From Halalkaliarchaeum sp. AArc-CO (GTDB lineage: Archaea; Halobacteriota; Halobacteria; Halobacteriales; Haloferacaceae): a DNA stretch of 64,000 bases. The stretch is taken from NCBI RefSeq assembly GCF_024972735.1, contig NZ_CP087723.1, forward strand, positions 2,418,001-2,482,000. Reading direction: 5' to 3'. This document shows positions 24,454 through 34,408 of the stretch, piece after piece; positions within the stretch are counted from its first letter, which is position 1, and every line of letters starts with the position of its first letter. A program made the position numbers and the translations under genes. The notes under the pieces are model-generated. The model was not told the origin of the DNA and searched no databases. It saw nothing but the letters and a program-made list of their open reading frames with translations.

Positions 24454-25923
24454 TCACCCGTTGCCGAACATCTGGCGCATCATCGGATGCATCTCCATCA
24501 ACTGCTCTTCGGCGATCTCCTCGTACAGTTTGTACGTGATCGAAACCGCCAGTAGCAGCCCGGTTCCGGAGACGCCGCCGATGGTGCCAAGCATGTTCGC
24601 CATCACCGCCAGGAAGCCGACCAGCGCGCCGCCGATGACCGTCACCTGCGGGATGTATCGCTCCATCACCTTCTCTACGACCTGCGGGTTCCGGCGGAAG
24701 CCGGGGATCTGCATCCCGGAGTTTTGGATCTGGCGGGCCGTCGCCTCCGGCCCCATGCCGGTGGTTTCCACCCAGAAGATCGCGAAGATCGCACCGCCGA
24801 TCACCATGAAGGTGAGGTCGATCGCGACCCTGGTTGCGATCATCCACGGCTCCGCGGCGGTTTCGCCGAGGAACCACATCCACTCCTCGCGGGTCTGGAT
24901 CGGGTTCGTGTAGTAGAAGAACCCGGAGATCGGCTGCCCCTGATCCCCGTAGACGCCCAGCCACTCGGGCATCCCCGGCCACTGGGAGTTGAGAATCTGC
25001 CCGAAGAACTGGATGTTCGCCTGCAGCGCCCGAACGAGGATCATCGGCAGGACTGACGCGTAGATGAGTTTCACCGGGAACCGCCCGCGGGCGCCTTTCA
25101 CCCGGGCGTGCGACAGTGGGATTTCGACCCGGACCGACTCCGCGTAGACGACGATTCCGAAGATGAAAAGCGTCGTGAAGATCGCGAGGATTTCGCCCGG
25201 CTCGAACAGCAGGGCGAACAGCCCCTCCGTGGTGAACGGGGAGCCGAGCGCCGTCTCTCCGAAGATAATGCCGTACCAGCTTGCAAAGAAGCCGGTGGCG
25301 CCCAGTCCCGACCAGCTGAAGAAGCCGCCGACGAGCTGCTGGCTCACGCTGGCGATGATGAACAGGCCGACGCCGGAGCCGACGCCCCACTTGCTCACGA
25401 CCTCGTCCATGAACAGAATGAGGACGCCGCCGACGAACACCTGCAGGAACACCAGCGTGTCGATGACGCCGATGCTGACGCCGAGCGCCTGCGCGACGGC
25501 GGGATCCGACGGAAGGAAGTCGCCGGTAAACACCATCGGCGCTGCAGTCATCGCCGTGACGACGATGACCAGCAGCTTCTGGAGCCCCTGGTACAGCACC
25601 TGATCGCGAGGGTCGTTCGTGTCGAGCCCGAGCAGGTTGGCGCCGCCAAGCAACTGCAACACGATGGACGCGGTGACGATCGGACCGATCCCCACCTGCA
25701 TCAGCGATCCGTGCTCGCCCGCCAGGATCGAACGGAACTGTCCGAAGAAGTCCGTCCCCTGGCCAGCTGCGAGCCCGAACGGGTTGATGTTGGTGAGGAA
25801 GAAGTACACGATGAGGATCACGGCGGTCCACATCAGCTTCCGCTTGAACGGGACGTGCCCCTCGGGCCGGTCGATCGAGGGCATCCGCGTCAGGACTGGT
25901 TCGGCGGCCTCCTTCCAGCTCAT
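24454..25923 (-). CDS. secY: Protein translocase subunit SecY
   Basis: The 489-residue protein has ten membrane segments. Typical SecY features include the plug/TM2 region with an N-terminal start VLTRMPSIDRPEGHVPFKRKLMWT, and SESVRVEIPLSHARVKGARGRFPVKLIYASVLPMI in the TM6-TM7 region with its cytoplasmic loop. GFRRNPQVVEKVMERYIP lies before TM9. It is the channel of the Sec export path. It ends the ribosomal operon, 3 nt after uL15, as in other archaea. The adk gene that often follows is not here. Confidence 0.97.
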   Translation of the reverse strand: MSWKEAAEPVLTRMPSIDRPEGHVPFKRKLMWTAVILIVYFFLTNINPFGLAAGQGTDFFGQFRSILAGEHGSLMQVGIGPIVTASIVLQLLGGANLLGLDTNDPRDQVLYQGLQKLLVIVVTAMTAAPMVFTGDFLPSDPAVAQALGVSIGVIDTLVFLQVFVGGVLILFMDEVVSKWGVGSGVGLFIIASVSQQLVGGFFSWSGLGATGFFASWYGIIFGETALGSPFTTEGLFALLFEPGEILAIFTTLFIFGIVVYAESVRVEIPLSHARVKGARGRFPVKLIYASVLPMILVRALQANIQFFGQILNSQWPGMPEWLGVYGDQGQPISGFFYYTNPIQTREEWMWFLGETAAEPWMIATRVAIDLTFMVIGGAIFAIFWVETTGMGPEATARQIQNSGMQIPGFRRNPQVVEKVMERYIPQVTVIGGALVGFLAVMANMLGTIGGVSGTGLLLAVSITYKLYEEIAEEQLMEMHPMMRQMFGNG

Positions 25924-25926
25924 ACG

Positions 25927-26424
25927 TTACGATTCGTCCGAGTCTTCGTCGGATAGGTCTTCTGATTCTGCGTCCGCAGCTTCGGCACGCTCCGAGAGGA
26001 TCGCCTCACCGCCGGCTCCCTCGAGGAGCTCGACGGCGCCGGCAGTGAAGGCGTCGGCGGTGACGCGCAGTTCGTTGCGCACCTGACCGCCGCCCAGCAC
26101 CTTCACGACGTCGGCGTCGTAGCCGTCCTCGGCCACGTCGCGGGCGTCGATCACATACGCGTCGCCGTCGCGTTCCGCCACCCCGTCGGCGGCGTACAGC
26201 GACGCGTCCTCGTCGAGTTTCCGAACGCGCACCTCGACGATCTCCTCCTGGACGTCGTCGGGGCGGGTGAAGCCGTGCTTGCCCAGCGGCCCGTAGTTGT
26301 GGAACTCGTGTTTGTCCCGGCCGGCCGCGCCGCGGCCGCCGCGGTTGCCGGCGCCGCGCCGATTCTTCTGTGAACCGCCGCCGTGCGTGCGAGAGCCTCG
26401 CTGGCGTTTCTTCTTGTTCGTCAT
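25927..26424 (-). CDS. rpl15: Ribosomal protein uL15
   Basis: The 165-residue protein has a basic glycine-rich start (RGSRTHGGGSQKNRRGAGNRGGRG) that reaches into the 23S rRNA core, and a globular part after DKHEFHNYGPLGKHGF. The last 20 residues are a haloarchaeal acidic tail. It overlaps uL30 by 4 nt. Confidence 0.96.
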   Translation of the reverse strand: MTNKKKRQRGSRTHGGGSQKNRRGAGNRGGRGAAGRDKHEFHNYGPLGKHGFTRPDDVQEEIVEVRVRKLDEDASLYAADGVAERDGDAYVIDARDVAEDGYDADVVKVLGGGQVRNELRVTADAFTAGAVELLEGAGGEAILSERAEAADAESEDLSDEDSDES

Positions 26425-26885
26425 CGCATCGCCTCCAGGAGGGCGTCGATCTCTTCAGTCGAGTGTCGACCCAGCTGTCCACCCTCGGCGGTCGGACGCT
26501 TCAACCCCTTGTGACCGCCCCGCGGCGGATGCAGACGGAGCGCAGGGGTGAGCCCTTGCTCGCGAAGGGTCGTCTCCTCGTCGACGAGGGCGGTCGCAAG
26601 TGCGTCCACGTCGTCGTAGTCGGTGTGTTCTGCGACCCACTCGTCGTCGATATTCGCGGTGCCCTCCTCGGGCTCGCCGCGACGTGCGAGCAGCATCGCG
26701 ACAGTCTCCGCGGTCGGCTCGCCGAACGCGACGTAATCGTTCACCTTCGTGATCATCCCGCGGTAGGAGTCGGTCTCGGGGACGAGCGTGGCGTGATTGA
26801 CCCCGTGGAGGTTCAGCATCTCCAGGGTGTCCTGAATGTCGCCACTGATGTTCACCTCCCCGCGAAGCTGGACGATCGCCTGCAT
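26421..26885 (-). CDS. rpl30: Ribosomal protein uL30
   Basis: The 154-residue archaeal-type L30 begins [38 protein letters not shown]. It is longer than the bacterial protein, having a C-terminal domain ending LRLHPPRGGHKGLKRPTAEGGQLG that is typical of archaea and eukaryotes. The start shares one base with the S5 stop (TGATG). Confidence 0.96.
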   Translation of the reverse strand: MQAIVQLRGEVNISGDIQDTLEMLNLHGVNHATLVPETDSYRGMITKVNDYVAFGEPTAETVAMLLARRGEPEEGTANIDDEWVAEHTDYDDVDALATALVDEETTLREQGLTPALRLHPPRGGHKGLKRPTAEGGQLGRHSTEEIDALLEAMR

Positions 26886-27532
26886 CACTCGCCCACCTCC
26901 ACGTCCCGGTGGACTTCGCGAGCGTGCTGGGGCATCCGCGCCTGGGAGGCGTTCTCCAGGGCGTTGAACGTCGCCTTCGCGAGGTTCACCGTCGTCCGGG
27001 TGTTGCCGTTGGATTTCGTCCAGGCGTCCTGGACGCCAGCGAGCTCGAGGATGTTGCGCACCGTCTCGGCGCCCGCCAGTCCCAGCCCCTGCGGGGCGGG
27101 AATGATCTCGACGGTCACCGAGCCGGCCTTCCCCTCGGCCTTGCGGGTCAGGGAGTTGACGCCACCGGCCTGGTCCTCCCAGGAGCCGGAGCCGCGGTCC
27201 ACCTCGATGACGTTCAGCTTCGCTACGTCGATCGCCTTCTGGATCGCCCCGCCGACCTGGTCGTCGCGGGCCTGCGCGAAGCCGAGGTAGCCGTCGCGGT
27301 TGCCCACCGCGACGACGACCCGGAACTTCACCCGGCGCCCGGAGTCGGTCATCCGCTGGACCATGTTGATGTCCAGCACCTCGTCTTCCAGCCCCGGGAG
27401 GAGCTGGTCGACGATCTCCGGCTCCTTCAGCGGGAGCCCCGTCTCGAGCGCCTGTTTCATCGACGTGACGTCGCCGTCCTGTACCTTGCGGCCGAGCCGC
27501 GTTCGCGGTTCCCAGCCTTCGTCGTTACTCAT
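26885..27532 (-). CDS. rps5: Ribosomal protein uS5
   Basis: The 215-residue protein has the S5 RNA-binding region [34 protein letters not shown] and the [21 protein letters not shown] segment. It lies at the mRNA entry side of the small subunit. The frame is open upstream, but [14 protein letters not shown] at 27532 is the proper start, overlapping the uL18 stop by 8 nt. Confidence 0.96.
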   Translation of the reverse strand: MSNDEGWEPRTRLGRKVQDGDVTSMKQALETGLPLKEPEIVDQLLPGLEDEVLDINMVQRMTDSGRRVKFRVVVAVGNRDGYLGFAQARDDQVGGAIQKAIDVAKLNVIEVDRGSGSWEDQAGGVNSLTRKAEGKAGSVTVEIIPAPQGLGLAGAETVRNILELAGVQDAWTKSNGNTRTTVNLAKATFNALENASQARMPQHAREVHRDVEVGE

Positions 27533-28082
27533 AGTCTTCCTGGATACGTGCGAGCACCTCATCGAAGTGCTCGGGTAGTTCAGTGGCGTCGAACGCCCCC
27601 GAATACAGCGGGTCGTCGAGCTGCTCGGCGTAGTCGGCGATGTGTTCGCCGCGGTTGCGCGACCAGTCGGCAAGCACGCTGTCGTTGTGGGGGATCTCGA
27701 GCCCCGCGTCGATTGCACCTTCCTGTACTGCAAACGCCTTGTTTCCGGGCGTCGCCGTGTTGAGCCCGATGTCGAGGACGGCCTCCTCGAGCCCCGCCGC
27801 CACCGCTCGGGCGCCGGCGAGATATCCCGTGAGATACGCGCTGGGATGATTGCCCGTCGGGGCTTCCCAGCCGTACGCGGAGAGTTCCTCGCTGGACGCC
27901 GCGGCGTGGGTCTCGTCGCCCTCGGGTCCGGGAGTGATCAGCTGCGCCCTGACGTGTCGGTTGCTCACCCGGGCGACCAGGCGAGGTTTGCCGGATTTCA
28001 GCAGGCGCAACCTCTGGTGGTAATCGGTCCGGACCTCGCGGCGACGCCGCATCGGTACCTTATACCGTGGTCCTGTTGCCAT
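27525..28082 (-). CDS. rpl18: Ribosomal protein uL18
   Basis: The 185-residue archaeal L18 begins [40 protein letters not shown], the usual 5S rRNA-binding start. GLDIGLN-type and LEIPHND segments follow. It overlaps eL19 by one base and S5 by eight. Confidence 0.96.
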   Translation of the reverse strand: MATGPRYKVPMRRRREVRTDYHQRLRLLKSGKPRLVARVSNRHVRAQLITPGPEGDETHAAASSEELSAYGWEAPTGNHPSAYLTGYLAGARAVAAGLEEAVLDIGLNTATPGNKAFAVQEGAIDAGLEIPHNDSVLADWSRNRGEHIADYAEQLDDPLYSGAFDATELPEHFDEVLARIQEDYE

Positions 28083-28540
28083 TAGTCTGTCACCTCTATG
28101 TCGTAGTTGTTTTCGATGAAGGCTTCGAGCCGAGCGATGTCCTCGAACTCGCCACCGCTTGCTTTGTCGTACAGTTCGCGGTACTGGCTCCGGTCGAGGG
28201 GGCCGTCGTCTCGAAGCTCCTTCAGCCGTCGTCGCTGTGCGCGGATCCGGCTGATCCAGTCTTCCTTGGAATCCTTCCGGGCGCCGGCTTTCCCCTTCCG
28301 GGAGCCGGCACCGCGGCGGTGGCCGTACGAGCGCTTCGCGTCCCGCTCTCGGGCCCGACCGCGCGAGTTCGTCTTCGCGTCTTTCGCGCGGATCGTTCCG
28401 TCTTCCACGAGATCGCGGATGTCCTCGCGAGTGATCGCGTCGGCAATCTCTCCCTGTGCCTCCGGGTCGAACCAGACGCGGCTCTCGCCGACGTCGAGGA
28501 CGTCCGCTGCGAGTCGCTTCTGTGCGCCGAGATCAGTCAT
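28082..28540 (-). CDS. rpl19e: Ribosomal protein eL19
   Basis: The 152-residue protein carries [24 protein letters not shown] at the start and the basic RNA-binding stretch [28 protein letters not shown] in the middle. This family is found only in archaea and eukaryotes. The start overlaps eL32 by 4 nt. Confidence 0.97.
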   Translation of the reverse strand: MTDLGAQKRLAADVLDVGESRVWFDPEAQGEIADAITREDIRDLVEDGTIRAKDAKTNSRGRARERDAKRSYGHRRGAGSRKGKAGARKDSKEDWISRIRAQRRRLKELRDDGPLDRSQYRELYDKASGGEFEDIARLEAFIENNYDIEVTD

Positions 28541-29241
28541 TGTTCCACCTCGACTTCGACGTACGTCGGGTTGAGGACGCGGATCTCGCGGTCCTCACAC
28601 ACTTCCTCGATTCGCTCGCGCTTGCGCGCACCGACCGAGGAGGCGATCCGTACCGCCTCCCTCTCGGAATCGACTCCCTCGAGGTCGTCGGTGTTGAACA
28701 CGCGAACCTCCTCGAAGCCGGAGGGATGCAGGCCTCGGGCGGCCCTCGGCGAGCGGAAGCCCGCCTCGACGGTGTCGCCTTTGCCCTTGATCCCGCGGCG
28801 CTGCTTCGAGAGGTCCCCGCGCGGACGCCGCCACGATGTCGGCACCCGCTTTTTCTTGTGGTAGTCCTGGCGGTTGAACTGCGGTTTGCCCTCGCGGTGC
28901 TTCTGTGCGAGCGCGCGTGCAGTGTCGGCATCGAGCTCCGGCGTCTTGTCGGCGTGTCCCCGCGGGCGGAGTTCGGTTTCGACCGCCTCGTCGGGCTCTT
29001 CGTCCTCCTCCGGCTCCTCGACCTCTTCGACCTCTGCCTCGGTCTCTTCTTCGACTTCGAGACCGCCGACGTCGGCCTTGATTCGGGCGGCGAGCGCGTT
29101 TCCGATGCCGTCGATCTCCGACAGCTCGCCCTGCGAGGCGGCCTTGACGTCTTCGATCGTTTCGTAGCCGGCCTCTCGAAGCGCCTCCGCTTTCGAGGGA
29201 CCGACGCCGCTTATGTCTTCGAGCTCTTCGTAATCGCTCAT
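28537..29241 (-). CDS. rpl32e: Ribosomal protein eL32 with helix-hairpin-helix extension
   Basis: The C-terminal 130 residues are eL32 ([24 protein letters not shown]...[23 protein letters not shown]). The first 55 residues form a helix-hairpin-helix pair like those of DNA-repair proteins ([26 protein letters not shown], then [15 protein letters not shown]). An acidic linker joins the two. Such an N-terminal extension is known from haloarchaeal eL32. The total is 234 residues, against about 130 in other archaea. Confidence 0.95.
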   Translation of the reverse strand: MSDYEELEDISGVGPSKAEALREAGYETIEDVKAASQGELSEIDGIGNALAARIKADVGGLEVEEETEAEVEEVEEPEEDEEPDEAVETELRPRGHADKTPELDADTARALAQKHREGKPQFNRQDYHKKKRVPTSWRRPRGDLSKQRRGIKGKGDTVEAGFRSPRAARGLHPSGFEEVRVFNTDDLEGVDSEREAVRIASSVGARKRERIEEVCEDREIRVLNPTYVEVEVEQ

Positions 29242-29781
29242 CTATGCACCACCCGCCTTCACCGGCTTCTCGGTGATGTACACGCCGTCCTGGAAGACGC
29301 GCGTGTCCTTGCCTTTCACTTTCGTGAGCTGTTCGATGTCCGCGGCGGTCTGTCCGACCGCTTCCTTGTCGGGACCCGAGAGGACGATTTCCTCGCCGTC
29401 GATCTGGACCTCCGTGTCGCCACGGATCGGCGTCCGGCGCGGTGCCTTCTCGCCGAGGAAGTTCTCGATGACAACCTCCTCGCCCTCCACGGAGACCTGC
29501 ATCGGGAAGTGGGCGTAGAAGACTTCCATCCTGTACTCCCACCCATCGGTCACGCCGTGGATCATGTTCTCGACGTGGCTTTCGAACGTTCCGACCGTCG
29601 CGTTCGTCTTCGCGTCGGTTTCCTCCGATTCGATGACGACGGTGTCGCCTTCGACGGAGACGGTTACGTCCGGATACCACAGTCGACGGGTGACCGATCC
29701 GTTCGACCCCTCGATCGTGAGATCGAGATGATCGACAGACGCGGACACGTCGTCCGGGATCTCGATTTCTACTCGGTTCAT
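29242..29781 (-). CDS. rpl6: Ribosomal protein uL6
   Basis: The 179-residue protein has two L6 folds in tandem, with VETELRPD-type beta segments in the first (DDVSASVDHLDLTIEGSNGSV) and VFQDGVYITEKPVKAGGA closing the second. It sits near the sarcin-ricin loop. It is directly adjacent to eL32 with no gap. Confidence 0.95.
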   Translation of the reverse strand: MNRVEIEIPDDVSASVDHLDLTIEGSNGSVTRRLWYPDVTVSVEGDTVVIESEETDAKTNATVGTFESHVENMIHGVTDGWEYRMEVFYAHFPMQVSVEGEEVVIENFLGEKAPRRTPIRGDTEVQIDGEEIVLSGPDKEAVGQTAADIEQLTKVKGKDTRVFQDGVYITEKPVKAGGA

Positions 29782-29782
29782 A

Positions 29783-30175
29783 TTAGTATACGTATGCGAT
29801 CACCTGGCCACCGATGCCCCGTTCGCGGGCCTCGTAGTGGCTCATGACGCCGTGGCTCGTCGTGACGACGAGCGCCCCGTAATCGCGGGCGGGGAGGAAC
29901 CGCTTTTCCCACTTTTCGAACTCGTCTGCGCCCGCAGAGTAGCGGGGTTTGACGGCGCCACATTCGTTTATCGCTCCTTTCAGTTCGACCTCGAACCGTC
30001 CGGCCTTGCCGTCGTCGACGAACTCGAATCCGTCGATGTACCCGCGGTCGTAGAGGACCTCGAGCACGGAGCCGATGACGTTCGAGGCGGGCTGTACCGT
30101 GTACTCCAGGTGGCCGACGCGCTCGGCGTTGTCGAGCCCCGAAAGCGCATTCGCCAGTGGATCGTTGCCTACCAT
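29783..30175 (-). CDS. rps8: Ribosomal protein uS8
   Basis: The 130-residue S8 begins [18 protein letters not shown] and ends with the family motif [32 protein letters not shown]. The frame is open upstream inside S14, but the ATG at 30175, 2 nt after the S14 stop, gives the normal protein. Confidence 0.96.
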   Translation of the reverse strand: MVGNDPLANALSGLDNAERVGHLEYTVQPASNVIGSVLEVLYDRGYIDGFEFVDDGKAGRFEVELKGAINECGAVKPRYSAGADEFEKWEKRFLPARDYGALVVTTSHGVMSHYEARERGIGGQVIAYVY

Positions 30176-30177
30176 TG

Positions 30178-30372
30178 TTAGCTGTACTTCTTGAATCCCA
30201 TGTCTCGCGCGACCTCGCGGAAGCACTGGCGACAGAGGTTGATGTCGTACTTGCCGACCAACCCCTGCTTTCGACCGCAGCGCCGGCACTCGTGTCGCTG
30301 GCCGGTGCGTCGGGTCGCGTGCTCCCCCGCGGCATCGGCGGACTCCTCGGGTTCGGGTTCGCTTTCGCTCAT
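30178..30372 (-). CDS. rps14: Ribosomal protein uS14, zinc-binding type
   Basis: The 64-residue protein has an acidic 20-residue start and a zinc ribbon of Cys29, Cys32, Cys47 and Cys50 ([11 protein letters not shown]...[11 protein letters not shown]), ending GFKKYS. It overlaps uL5 by 4 nt. The acidic start is longer than in most archaea. Confidence 0.95.
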   Translation of the reverse strand: MSESEPEPEESADAAGEHATRRTGQRHECRRCGRKQGLVGKYDINLCRQCFREVARDMGFKKYS

Positions 30373-30899
30373 TCGTTCACCTCCACGTCGAACTCCTGCT
30401 CGAGGAACGCGATCGCGTCCTCGGGCGTCAGCTGGTGGGAGCTCGGAATCGACCGCGTTTCCCAGTCGCGCTTTGCGATCCGGTAGCCCGGACGGACCAG
30501 CGTGACGGTCACGTCGAGTCCGTATATTCCGATCTGGGGATCGTACTCCTGGCTCGGGAACGCGGTGTGTTCCTCGACGCCGAAGCTCACGTTCCCGGTG
30601 TCGTCGAACTGCGACCGGGACAGCTCCGTGAACTCGAAGGCGGTATCGAGGAATTCGCGTGCCGCGTCCGCACGCAGCGTGACCTTCGTGCCGATCGGAT
30701 CGCCCTCGCGGACGCCGAACTCGCCGATGGTCTGTTTGGCGGTGGTTCGGACGCTCTGTCTGCCGGTGATCTCCTCGATGATTTCCTCGGCGTGAGCGAG
30801 CGGTTCCCCGCCCTGGCCGACGCCCATGTGGACGACGACCTTCTCGATCTGCGGCTCGCGCATCTCGTGGAACTCCGCGTCCGCCTCGGCGTCGCTCAT
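30369..30899 (-). CDS. rpl5: Ribosomal protein uL5
   Basis: The 176-residue protein has the L5 start [41 protein letters not shown] and the [18 protein letters not shown] segment. It binds 5S rRNA with uL18. Four-base overlaps join it to eS4 and uS14. Confidence 0.97.
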   Translation of the reverse strand: MSDAEADAEFHEMREPQIEKVVVHMGVGQGGEPLAHAEEIIEEITGRQSVRTTAKQTIGEFGVREGDPIGTKVTLRADAAREFLDTAFEFTELSRSQFDDTGNVSFGVEEHTAFPSQEYDPQIGIYGLDVTVTLVRPGYRIAKRDWETRSIPSSHQLTPEDAIAFLEQEFDVEVNE

Positions 30900-31666
30900 T
30901 CGTCGTCACCTCCGTCTTCGTCCGCCTCTGCATCCGGCTCGACGTCGTCCACTGCTGCGTTCTCGTCGGGCTCGTCGTCCGTGAAGTTCTCGTCGATCAC
31001 GACGACGTACTCCTCGACGGTCTCGAAGGTATCCTCGCCGTTTGCGAGGCGAACTGTGTTCGAACCGGAGCCCATCGTCACTTCGATCTCCTCGACGGTT
31101 CCGATCTCGCCGGCGTGCTGCCCGTCGACGACGACCGCGAGCGCGCCCTCCTCGTACGGGAAGTGGGCCACGACGTCTTTGGTCTCGTTGTCGACGACGA
31201 GTGAATCCTTACTCGAGTACTCCGTGTCGGAGTCGACGCGGACGTTCGTGCCGTCGTGGAGCGTGAGCTGCACGTCGCCGCCGGGAACGGTGCCCTTGCG
31301 GACGACCTTCCCCAGACGGCTCTCCGCGGCGTCGGCGTCGATCGGAACGAGCGTCAGGCGGCCCCCTTCGTCGGGGAACACGCGGTAGTACTCCTCCCGC
31401 TCGTCGAACGCCAGGATGTCGAAGATCCCGACCGGTCGCCGGACGTCCGAGACCGTTCCGCCGTTGACGGAGACGGAGCCCTGTCGAAGGGCGTACCGTG
31501 CTTCTTTCTCGTTGTCGACGTAACCGAGCACGTCCCGCAGCAAAATCAGGAGTGGAACCCCCGATTCCCCGTGCGGTCCGGCGCCGGCCTTGACGGTAAA
31601 CGTCGCGGTCTTCCGCTCGACCGGCCAGGAGTTCGGTACCGACAGTCGTTTCTGGTGGTTGCTCAT
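30896..31666 (-). CDS. rps4e: Ribosomal protein eS4
   Basis: The 256-residue eS4 begins [32 protein letters not shown] and contains an S4-type RNA-binding part and a KOW-like part ([15 protein letters not shown]). The last 30 residues are almost entirely acidic. It overlaps uL24 as ATGA. Confidence 0.96.
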   Translation of the reverse strand: MSNHQKRLSVPNSWPVERKTATFTVKAGAGPHGESGVPLLILLRDVLGYVDNEKEARYALRQGSVSVNGGTVSDVRRPVGIFDILAFDEREEYYRVFPDEGGRLTLVPIDADAAESRLGKVVRKGTVPGGDVQLTLHDGTNVRVDSDTEYSSKDSLVVDNETKDVVAHFPYEEGALAVVVDGQHAGEIGTVEEIEVTMGSGSNTVRLANGEDTFETVEEYVVVIDENFTDDEPDENAAVDDVEPDAEADEDGGDDE

Positions 31667-32019
31667 TCGTTGTCCTCCCGGAGACGCGCCTCGCGGCGGC
31701 TGTCTTCCAGGTCCAGGGCGGTCACGCGGACGTTGCTCGTCGGGAGCGGACGGGGGACCTCCTCGCCGTCGACCTTTTCGACGGTGATGCCCTCGACGGT
31801 GATTCGGGCGTCCCTGAGGTCGACGTCGACTACTTCCCCTTCTTCTCCGGCGAAGTCGCCGCGCATGATCTCGACGGTGTCGCCCGCGTTGACGCGGACG
31901 TTCCGTTTGCCGTACTCCTCGCGGAGTTCCTCCGAGAGGGTTGCACGGACCTGTCGGTGCCGCTCGTGAAGCGGCGCGTTCTCCGTTTCGTTTCGTTGTT
32001 TGCGTGGCTGTCGCGTCAT
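31663..32019 (-). CDS. rpl24: Ribosomal protein uL24
   Basis: The 118-residue protein has the KOW motif [29 protein letters not shown] and a basic start [23 protein letters not shown]. It starts assembly of the large subunit. It follows uL14 by 3 nt. Confidence 0.96.
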   Translation of the reverse strand: MTRQPRKQRNETENAPLHERHRQVRATLSEELREEYGKRNVRVNAGDTVEIMRGDFAGEEGEVVDVDLRDARITVEGITVEKVDGEEVPRPLPTSNVRVTALDLEDSRREARLREDNE

Positions 32020-32022
32020 AGG

Positions 32023-32421
32023 TTATACGATCATCGTTGCGGTGCTCGCGATGCTCCCGAAGCGTTCGGCAACCTCGCGGGCGATCGGGCCTTTGATCTC
32101 GGTACCGCGTGGCTCTTCGAGATCGTCGATGATCACGGCCGCGTTGTCCTCGAACTTGACGCGGGTGCCGTCCGGGCGCCGGATCGGCTTGCGCTGGCGG
32201 ACGACGACCGCCTCCAGCACCTGCCGGCGCATCTCCGGGGTCCCTTTGGTGACCGAGACGGTCACCTTGTCGCCGATGCCGGCCTTGGGATGCCGGTTGA
32301 TACGGCCGGAGTACCCCTTGACGCTGAGCACCTTCAGCTCGCGCGCCCCGGTGTTGTCGGCACACGTGATCAGCGAGCCCTTCTCGAGGCCCTGCGTGAC
32401 GTCGGCTTTCAGCGCCTCCAT
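32023..32421 (-). CDS. rpl14: Ribosomal protein uL14
   Basis: The 132-residue protein has the L14 signature [20 protein letters not shown] and the C-terminal [24 protein letters not shown]. The ATG at 32421 shares one base with the S17 stop. Confidence 0.97.
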   Translation of the reverse strand: MEALKADVTQGLEKGSLITCADNTGARELKVLSVKGYSGRINRHPKAGIGDKVTVSVTKGTPEMRRQVLEAVVVRQRKPIRRPDGTRVKFEDNAAVIIDDLEEPRGTEIKGPIAREVAERFGSIASTATMIV

Positions 32422-32765
32422 CACTCGTCACCTCCGAGAACCTGCACGACGACGTGCGATTTGGTCTTCGAGAGTGGTCGCGTCTCCGCGATCTTTACTT
32501 CGTCACCGACTTCGAGCGGTTCGAGCACGCCCGGCACGTGGGCCGGGATGCGCGAACGACGTTTCATGTACCGATCGTATTTCGGTACGAACACGTCGTA
32601 TTCCCGCTCGACGATGACGGTCTTTTCCATGTCCGTCGAGACGACCGTCCCCTCCCGGGTCTGGCCGCGGACTGAGAGGTGCCCGAAGAACGGACACTTC
32701 TCGTAGTCGTATTCCTCCGGATTCTCTGGTTCCGGAGGGGTTGGTACGTCGAGTCCTATCGCCAT
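32421..32765 (-). CDS. rps17: Ribosomal protein uS17
   Basis: The 114-residue archaeal S17 begins [13 protein letters not shown] and includes [34 protein letters not shown], the OB-fold that binds 16S rRNA. The start lies 10 nt inside the end of the RNase P gene, a common archaeal overlap. Confidence 0.96.
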   Translation of the reverse strand: MAIGLDVPTPPEPENPEEYDYEKCPFFGHLSVRGQTREGTVVSTDMEKTVIVEREYDVFVPKYDRYMKRRSRIPAHVPGVLEPLEVGDEVKIAETRPLSKTKSHVVVQVLGGDE

Positions 32766-33202
32766 GTCGAAACACCTGCGTTTTCGGTGCGTTCGGCGGG
32801 TCGTGAGAGCAGTCGTTCCCCATCCACCGTAACGTAGACCACGTCCTCGCACTCGCTCCGGGCGGAGCTCGCCGGATCCCTCGTGGATCCGGACGAACCG
32901 GACTGACGGGGGAACAACCCCGCAGTATCCGATCCGCGTTCGGACGCGGACCCCGGGGCCTTGCGGTCCCCGGCGGCTTCATCTGTGGGCTCACGGGTCG
33001 GGTCCGCCACGAGGGCGAACTCGAACGTCGTCCCCCGCTTGGGGACGACTTTCTCCCCCGAGTCGGTCGCGACGACGAGCGTCCGCATCGTCTCGCGGAC
33101 GACCCGTCCCTGGATCCCGACGACGTCGGGACTGGTCGCGTCGGCCACCCGCACCGGGAGGCCGGAAAGCTCGTGTTTCGCGATCGTCTCGGGGGTAAGC
33201 AT
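32756..33202 (-). CDS. rnp1: RNase P protein component 1 (Rpp29/Pop4) with low-complexity insertion
   Basis: The 148-residue protein has the archaeal Rpp29 core: IAKHELSGLPVRVADATSPDVVGIQGRVVRETMRTLVV and RGTTFEF, then VVYVTVDGERLLSRPAERTE. Between them, at about 66-118, is a Gly/Ser/Thr-rich charged insertion with no visible fold, which roughly doubles the distance between the last strands. It is part of the ribonucleoprotein that trims tRNA 5' ends. Its place between uL29 and uS17 is the usual archaeal one. Confidence 0.93.
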   Translation of the reverse strand: MLTPETIAKHELSGLPVRVADATSPDVVGIQGRVVRETMRTLVVATDSGEKVVPKRGTTFEFALVADPTREPTDEAAGDRKAPGSASERGSDTAGLFPRQSGSSGSTRDPASSARSECEDVVYVTVDGERLLSRPAERTENAGVSTWR

Positions 33203-33204
33203 CG

Positions 33205-33420
33205 TTACTGGTCCTCCTCGTGGTCGCCTTCCTCTTGCTGGATCGTCTTGATCCGCGCAATCGTCCGGCGGAGTTCGCGGAGTCGGCCCGGGTTTTCCAG
33301 CTGTGCGCCTGTCGCTTGCTGGGCCCGCATGTTGAGCAGCTCGGTCTCGAGCTCTTCGAGCTCGACCTCGCGCTCGGCTGGCGTCATGTCCCGGATCTCT
33401 TCGGGGTAGAGGATCGCCAT
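33205..33420 (-). CDS. rpl29: Ribosomal protein uL29
   Basis: The 71-residue two-helix protein begins [38 protein letters not shown] and ends with an acidic HEED tail. It lies near the exit tunnel, where signal recognition particle and SecY dock. Confidence 0.96.
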   Translation of the reverse strand: MAILYPEEIRDMTPAEREVELEELETELLNMRAQQATGAQLENPGRLRELRRTIARIKTIQQEEGDHEEDQ

Positions 33421-33423
33421 TGG

Positions 33424-34407
33424 TTACTCCTCCGTTCCCTCGTCTGCATCGTCGGTCGACGGCGCTTCCTCGTTGGAGTCGTCTGCATCCTCCATCTCGG
33501 CGACGAGGTCGGCCGCCTCCTGTTCGATCTCCTCGTCGAGGTCCTCGAGGTCTTCCTCGACGTCCTCGGCGGTCGGCCTCTCGGCGTCGGCGTCCCCGGC
33601 GTCGGTGCCGGCGTCCGTCTCCTCGACGACCTCCTCGACGATCTCCTCGTCGATGACCTCTTCTGGCTCCTCGTCGGGGATCTCGACGTCTTCGTCGGCG
33701 CCGACCGGTTCGGTCTCCGCGTCGGCCACGTCGGGAACCTCTTCGGGTTCCTCCTCGAGCAGGGCATCGACGCCCTCCTCTTCGATGGTCTGTTCGACCT
33801 CGGGGGCCTCGGCGTCCTCTTCGAGACGGAAGTCGTCGGGCAACTGTGCGCCCGGCGGGATGATCTTCACGGTGACGCCGATCGTCCCGAGCTTCATCAC
33901 GGCGACCGACTGACCCTCGTCGACGACTTCCTGGGCGGGTTCACCGTTGTGCTTGATGTAGCCACGGTTGAACTTCTCCACGCGCGATCGTGCGCCCGTG
34001 ACCTTGCCCGAGAGCACGATCTCCGCGCCCAGCGCGCCGGCGTCCATGATCCGGTCGATCGTCGTGTGACCGGCCTTCCGGAAGTACCAGCCGCGTTCGA
34101 GGGCGTTCGCCAGGCGGTCGGCGACGATCCGGGCGTTGAGGTCCGGCTCGTCGACCTCCTGGACGTCGATCTGCGGGTCGTCCATGTCGAACCGCTCTTC
34201 GAGCTCGGTCGTGATCTTCCGGATGTTCTTCCCGCCCTTGCCGATGACCATGCCGGGTTTTTCGGCCTTGAGCACGATCTGGGTGCCCATCGGCGTCTTG
34301 GCGACGTCCATGCCGCCGTAGCCAGCACGGCCCAGCTCCGAGGCGAAGAACTCGTCGATCTGGGAGCGCTGCAGTCCGTTCTCGATGAACTGGTGTTCGT
34401 CTGCCAT
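33424..34407 (-). CDS. rps3: Ribosomal protein uS3 with long acidic C-terminal extension
   Basis: The first 205 residues are archaeal S3 with a KH domain (MVIGKGGKNIRKITTELEE). The remaining 120 residues are nearly all Glu, Asp, Ala and Val (for example EEPEEVIDEEIVEEVVEE) with no predicted fold. The total of 327 compares with about 210-250 in most archaea. It follows uL22 by one base. Confidence 0.95.
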   Translation of the reverse strand: MADEHQFIENGLQRSQIDEFFASELGRAGYGGMDVAKTPMGTQIVLKAEKPGMVIGKGGKNIRKITTELEERFDMDDPQIDVQEVDEPDLNARIVADRLANALERGWYFRKAGHTTIDRIMDAGALGAEIVLSGKVTGARSRVEKFNRGYIKHNGEPAQEVVDEGQSVAVMKLGTIGVTVKIIPPGAQLPDDFRLEEDAEAPEVEQTIEEEGVDALLEEEPEEVPDVADAETEPVGADEDVEIPDEEPEEVIDEEIVEEVVEETDAGTDAGDADAERPTAEDVEEDLEDLDEEIEQEAADLVAEMEDADDSNEEAPSTDDADEGTEE

Positions 34408-34408
34408 G

